Source: a bacterium
GTDB lineage: Bacteria > Cyanobacteriota > Vampirovibrionia > Gastranaerophilales > Gastranaerophilaceae
Assembly: GCA_017470245.1 (NCBI GenBank)
Contig: JAFUEV010000025.1
Span: 1 to 57,407, forward strand
Reading direction: 5' to 3'
DNA length: 57,407 nucleotides
Below, one piece after another: positions 53,818 through 57,407 of the stretch (position 1 is the stretch's first letter; the number at the start of each line of letters is the position of its first letter). Made by a program: the position numbers and the translations under genes. The notes beneath the pieces are model-generated. The model was not told where the DNA came from, ran no database searches, and worked only from the letters and a program-made list of their open reading frames with translations.

Positions 53818-54207
53818 TTACTGGATTAATTTTGCCCCCGGAGCATATACAATGTAGTCTGCAAATTGTTTTATATTATTATGGTTAATTTGTTCGTTCC
53901 TATCGGAATAATATATTTCAGAAACACCAAGATTGTCTTTATCATCTATTGAAATATCATTAATTTTTTCTATTTTTGAATTTTCTATATAGTCTTTAGC
54001 TTTTTTGATTGTACCATATACTGCTGCATTGGCATCATCATAATAAGTAACGCTTGTTTTACTTCCTGCAACTCTTGCCTGAAAAACATCATTGCGACTT
54101 TTTTCAACCTCTATACTTCTAAAATGTCCGCCAAATTGGACATTTTTCGACTTATTATTGTCAAATATATTTGCTGTTAAAACACCTGATATTCTTCCTA
54201 TTTGCAT
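53818..54207 (-). CDS. Small clade-type protein with N-terminal NVQFGG motif, unknown function
   Basis: The start at the ATG at 54207 has a GAGGG ribosome site and gives 129 residues. A longer frame to 54237 is less likely. The protein has no membrane helix or signal peptide. The N-terminus SGVLTANIFDNNKSKNVQFGG resembles in style the N-termini of the proteins at 20112 and 24427; the rest is charged and mixed in structure. No domain is recognised. It is a monocistronic gene. Confidence 0.68.
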   Translation of the reverse strand: MQIGRISGVLTANIFDNNKSKNVQFGGHFRSIEVEKSRNDVFQARVAGSKTSVTYYDDANAAVYGTIKKAKDYIENSKIEKINDISIDDKDNLGVSEIYYSDRNEQINHNNIKQFADYIVYAPGAKLIQ

Positions 54208-54371
54208 ATAATACCCTCTTTTTTTAAAATTACACAATTACTAAAATCTATAATTTGATTTTTTGTTACCTTTAAGACACTATTATTTTTTTATTTTACA
54301 ATCTTTTACAAGATAATAAACAATGTTAATATATTTTTTAATATAACGGTTTTATATAAAAGGATGAATTA

Positions 54372-54788
54372 ATGAATTTAATTGAACGTAATAAAGAATT
54401 AATGAAAAGATTTGAAACAATGATAAATACCGCTGATGAAAAATTAGCCGAAGACTTGGTTGCTGCTGATGCCCCGTTTTACACACCTGCAAGCCCCGAA
54501 CCATTATATGGAGGGAAAGGGTATTTATCAGTTGTTCATTGGATGAGAAAAGGATTTAGTGATGTCCAATGGCATATTACGGATTTAATTGCGGCTGAAG
54601 ATAAGGTTGCCGTTAAATGGAATTTGACGGGTTCTCACGACGGTGAATTTTTAGGAATAAAACCAACGGGTAAAAAAATTTCTGTTTGCGTTATGAACTT
54701 TTACTATTTCAATAAAGAAGGTAAAGTTACAAACGATATAGCTGCGGAAGGAATGATAGGTATCCTTCGTGGTATTGGTGCTATGTAA
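54372..54788 (+). CDS. SnoaL-like (NTF2-fold) ester cyclase family protein
   Basis: The 138-residue protein has a cone-shaped alpha+beta NTF2 fold. The opening helix pair (ERNKELMKRFETMINTADEKLAEDLVA) is followed by the SnoaL-type strands WHITDLIAAEDKVAVKWNLTG, HDGEFLGIKPTGKKIS, and the closing VMNFYYFNKEGKVTND. Members include polyketide cyclases, but most small relatives have unknown ligands. A GGATG ribosome site is close to the start. It ends one base before the convergent gene. Confidence 0.82.
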   Translation: MNLIERNKELMKRFETMINTADEKLAEDLVAADAPFYTPASPEPLYGGKGYLSVVHWMRKGFSDVQWHITDLIAAEDKVAVKWNLTGSHDGEFLGIKPTGKKISVCVMNFYYFNKEGKVTNDIAAEGMIGILRGIGAM

Positions 54789-56450
54789 TTAATGCTTTTT
54801 CTCCAACATTATATACAAATATAAACCACAGTTTCCTGCAATAATTAAACTTCCATCGGACATTGAAACTATTGGTAATTTACCGTTTTGAAGTGAAAAA
54901 TCAGTTTGTAAAACAACATCTGCAGATTTTTGATTAATATCTATTTTATATATTTTACTTTTATTTAAACCTGATAAAAAATATATATTATCCGAATACG
55001 GGAATTTAAAAAATTGAACTTTTTCACCTAAATTCTTAGCAATATATTGTTTTTCTGTATCTTTTTCTCCGTACAAATAAATATTAACATAGTTATATTC
55101 ATCTTTTTCAACTATATATGTTTTATCCGATTTTGTTCTATAGGCACCAATTATATTGTTTGCCTTGTAGTTTGGATTATTTGAATATTCAATATATTTT
55201 AAATTATATTTATCTAAATATGAAAGTTTGTTATAAGATGCAAAATAAACTTTTGAAGAATCTTCCCCTGAAATCACTTGTCCGGTTTTTATTCCATCCA
55301 GTTTTTCTATTTTATTATCTTTTATATTATATTTTTCTATAAAATTATTGTTTGCCTTTCCTATAATAATATTTCCGTCTTTATCTTCAAAGGCAAAACC
55401 ATTTTCATTATTTATATCTGATTCTATATTAGCCACAGGTATTTTGAGATTATAAATTTCAAGTGTTTTTGACTTATCACCGCCAATAACAATAATATTT
55501 TTATCCGAGGTCATAAATAATAACGGATTATTTCTTTTATTTTGCAATTTGGCAGCATCATAGGTAACATTCTTTTTTAAATTATATGCAAATGAATTAT
55601 CTACTTCTCGATGTATAACATATTTATTCTTTTCAACCTGTTTATGATATTCCTTTTGTTCTCCTCCTATTATCAATATAACATCATCATTTAATCTTAT
55701 AGCACTATTAGAAAACAGATAAGTATATAAAGTATCTTCCAATCTTGAAAGCGTTATATCATCAGAAAAATATTGTGTTTTATAATTATTTCCCAAATTT
55801 TTAGGAGTTTCACCTTGGGGTTGTTTTGCATTATATTTTTTCACAGAATAAAAATTAGCTTTATCAGGTTCTATAAGTTCTATAATTTCGCCTGTTTTAT
55901 TGTTTTGCAGCATCATTTTATACTTCTGCATTTCTTTTTTTGGATTTTGTAATGTAAAAAATACAGATTCTGAATTTGGTTTTACTTGTGTATCAATCAA
56001 ACTCTGTTTATATTTACTTTTTTCTTCCTGTCTGTTTTTATTTTTTTGTCTGTTTTTAGGAACTTTGGAAACATCTCTTATAAGTAACGGTACCGCAGCA
56101 ACTACATATAACGGCATTACAATTGAAATCATAGTATAAAAGAAAGTGTCATCTTCCACAAAAAAATTAAACCCGTTTAATTTCATAAAAGTTTCAAAAT
56201 CTTCATCATTATATAAATCTGTTTCTTTTATGACTGTATATGTATCAGGCGTATCATTTTTTACAATATATTTTTTGATGATAAATTTATATTCATCGTT
56301 TTTTACCTGATTAAACGCACCGCTTTCAAGCGTATTAATCCTATAATCAATCTGTTCATCTTTTATTAAAGATAAATCAGATGCAAAGATAGGATTAAAA
56401 ACAGATATAGAAAAGCAAGCAAATAATATTCCTGATAATATTTTTTTCAT
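54789..56450 (-). CDS. Exported beta-rich, propeller-like membrane protein, unknown function
   Basis: The 553-residue protein has a signal peptide (about 1-23, ending FASD), a small domain, one membrane helix near residues 108-127 (SIVMPLYVVAAVPLLI), a basic charged linker (KNRQKNKNRQEEK), and about 400 residues of repeating short strands. Kelch-like blades are suggested by repeated GG and Y-x-L/I patterns: ILIIGGEQKEY, IIVIGGDKSKTLEIYNLK, NIIIGKANNNFIEKYNIK, and LSYLDKYNLKYIEYS. It could be a surface-binding or sensing protein. No catalytic motif is seen. Confidence 0.7.
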   Translation of the reverse strand: MKKILSGILFACFSISVFNPIFASDLSLIKDEQIDYRINTLESGAFNQVKNDEYKFIIKKYIVKNDTPDTYTVIKETDLYNDEDFETFMKLNGFNFFVEDDTFFYTMISIVMPLYVVAAVPLLIRDVSKVPKNRQKNKNRQEEKSKYKQSLIDTQVKPNSESVFFTLQNPKKEMQKYKMMLQNNKTGEIIELIEPDKANFYSVKKYNAKQPQGETPKNLGNNYKTQYFSDDITLSRLEDTLYTYLFSNSAIRLNDDVILIIGGEQKEYHKQVEKNKYVIHREVDNSFAYNLKKNVTYDAAKLQNKRNNPLLFMTSDKNIIVIGGDKSKTLEIYNLKIPVANIESDINNENGFAFEDKDGNIIIGKANNNFIEKYNIKDNKIEKLDGIKTGQVISGEDSSKVYFASYNKLSYLDKYNLKYIEYSNNPNYKANNIIGAYRTKSDKTYIVEKDEYNYVNIYLYGEKDTEKQYIAKNLGEKVQFFKFPYSDNIYFLSGLNKSKIYKIDINQKSADVVLQTDFSLQNGKLPIVSMSDGSLIIAGNCGLYLYIMLEKKH

Positions 56451-56579
56451 AAAACCAACTTTATTATAGATTTGAATTTAGCTCATTATTTCCTTTATAT
56501 TTTATATTCAAAAGAAATAGATACTAACAACTAAATAACGGAAAAGAACTCAGGTTTATATTTTCAGAAGAAATAAATA

Positions 56580-56617
56580 AAAGTCCCAAAATCTATTATT
56601 CAATTTTGGAACTTTTA
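56580..56617 (-). terminator. Terminator downstream of the calcium-loop protein gene
   Basis: On the minus strand AAAAGTTCCAAAAT and ATTTTGGGACTTTT pair (one wobble) around a short AT-rich loop and are followed by TTATTTATTT. It lies ten bases after the stop codon. Confidence 0.75.
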
Positions 56618-56626
56618 ATTTTTTTT

Positions 56627-57055
56627 TTAAATTTTAAATTTTATACTTGTTTTAATATCTTTAATTGCGTCACTTATTTTCTGTTTTAAATCACGAACAT
56701 CTTCAACAACAGTTTTTCCTTCATTATCTATTGTTTCAACGTAATCTATGATTCCATCAGCATTATCATCATATTTAGTTGTTCTATTTCCGCTACTATC
56801 ATATTCATAAGTCTCAATTGCATCAATTATGCCATCATGATTTTTGTCTTTGTATTTTTTTATTATTCTTCCTAGTGCATCATATTCAAATATTATTTTA
56901 GAATCAGCTTTATTATCACCATCATAATCCAGACATACTTCCACAATTTGTCCTAATGCATTTCTTTGAAAAGAAACTATATAATCTAAAGTTCCATCAT
57001 CATTTTCGTCAAAAGCTAAAACTTTAGCTACTTCATTATCAAATTCGTTGCTCAT
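56627..57055 (-). CDS. Cytoplasmic protein with four DxDxDG-type calcium loops and YD-like repeats
   Basis: The start is set at the ATG at 57055 with an AAGGAG site, giving 142 residues. No signal peptide is present. Four loops match calcium-binding patterns: DENDDGTLD (16-24), DYDGDNKAD (43-51), DKNHDGIID (70-78), and DDNADGIID (96-104). They alternate with YD-type strands: QRNALGQIVEV, YDALGRIIKKY, and YDSSGNRTTKY. A helical tail (about 115-142, EDVRDLKQKISDAIKDIKTSI) follows. This spacing of 26-27 residues suggests a small beta solenoid bound to calcium. Such arrays usually occur on secreted proteins, so the missing signal is odd. Confidence 0.75.
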   Translation of the reverse strand: MSNEFDNEVAKVLAFDENDDGTLDYIVSFQRNALGQIVEVCLDYDGDNKADSKIIFEYDALGRIIKKYKDKNHDGIIDAIETYEYDSSGNRTTKYDDNADGIIDYVETIDNEGKTVVEDVRDLKQKISDAIKDIKTSIKFKI

Positions 57056-57160
57056 AATATCTCCTTTACAATCTATATAGTGAATATTATACAAATTTTT
57101 AAGTGTTTTGCATAGTAGTTGTCTTTAAAAGTTAAGAAATGGTTATAGCAATATAATTAG

Positions 57161-57407
57161 CTAGAAATCGACCCAATTATTTTTAAGAGCTTTAACTATA
57201 GCGTGATTTCTGTCTTTAACTGAAATTTTCATAAATAGATTATGAACGTGAGCTTTTGCGGTATGAATACTTATATTCAATTCTTCAGCAATTTCATCAT
57301 TAGTTTTTCCGTCAACAATAAACTTTAATATAGTTCTTTCTCTATCTGTCAGTTTTAAATTATTCTTTTTGTTATATTCATTCAACAACAATAAATTTAG
57401 TATAAAT
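57161..57407 (-). CDS. LuxR-type HTH regulator, partial (N-terminus off the right edge)
   Basis: The frame has no stop up to the last base of the window, so the gene probably begins beyond it. The visible C-terminal 80 or so residues are a NarL/LuxR-type helix-turn-helix: LTDRERTILKFIVDGKTNDEIAEELNI and SIHTAKAHVHNLFMKI in order. Most such domains belong to two-component response regulators with an N-terminal receiver, but that part cannot be seen here. A TTG codon inside could act as a start only if the protein were truly short. Confidence 0.85.
   Translation of the reverse strand, partial: FILNLLLLNEYNKKNNLKLTDRERTILKFIVDGKTNDEIAEELNISIHTAKAHVHNLFMKISVKDRNHAIVKALKNNWVDF

Noticed and set aside
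1..57407. CRISPR arrays, insertion sequences, phage genes, rRNA
   Set aside because: No spaced short repeats, transposase-like motifs, phage structural genes or rRNA stretches were recognised on reading both strands.

Overview
The window is AT-rich and densely coded on both strands, and no gene-free stretch reaches 300 bases. The housekeeping genes are diagnostic: MutS, RimO, SMC-ScpA-ScpB, RuvC, RecO, RseP, TatA/TatC, DAHP synthase and a fused FeoA-FeoB. Interspersed with them are several short-to-medium proteins with a few hydrophobic helices and a recurring N-terminal K-N/T-x-x-F-G-like motif. Together these suggest a gut-type, non-photosynthetic cyanobacterial relative (Vampirovibrionia/Melainabacteria, Gastranaerophilales-like). 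This is inferred from protein style, not from a search. No phage, insertion sequence, CRISPR array or rRNA was seen. There is one tRNA, tRNA-Leu(CAA).

Layout. Positions 1-5435 (mostly minus strand) hold mtnA (cut by the left edge), a membrane protein, ruvC, a GAF-GAF-GGDEF cyclase, a small clade-type protein, ribD and a membrane-anchored protein. Positions 5506-10962 (plus) are mutS, a polytopic GT39-like protein and rimO, tightly spaced. Positions 10955-17426 (minus) are smc, scpA, scpB and a TPR/matrixin-like protein whose catalytic Glu is replaced by Gln. Positions 17608-20128 (plus) are pilT, recO and deoC. Positions 20112-25533 (minus) form a four-gene unit: two large helical proteins of unknown function, an atypical GH13 enzyme and a small protein. 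Next come a zinc-ribbon protein and a repeat-containing Gly/Ser/Cys peptide that resembles a modified-peptide precursor.

Positions 26575-30564 (plus) are hom, thrC, a YjbR/EVE-like protein and a flavoprotein. Positions 30569-35129 (minus) hold a compact redox/export unit: a Tat-signal aldo/keto reductase with ferredoxin clusters, a six-cluster membrane ferredoxin with an internal twin-arginine motif, tatA and tatC. A textbook promoter lies upstream of it. Positions 35216-44717 contain comF, rseP, a pyrimidine phosphorylase, an OmpH/Skp protein, aroF, an exported metallothionein-like protein, a polytopic membrane protein and feoAB.

Positions 44726-51964 (minus) are a type III restriction-modification locus with one Res, two Mod genes that have different target-recognition regions but near-identical 3' ends, and an upstream XRE regulator. 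The right part (52056-57407) has a phosphoglycolate-phosphatase-like gene, tRNA-Leu, secreted or membrane proteins of unknown role, a SnoaL-like protein, a cytoplasmic protein with four calcium-loop motifs and the C-terminal LuxR-type HTH of a regulator cut by the right edge.

The most promising material for a new system is the Tat/ferredoxin/aldo-keto reductase unit, the GH13 plus unknown-protein operon, the two-Mod type III locus, the RiPP-like peptide, and the exported Cys-rich protein.
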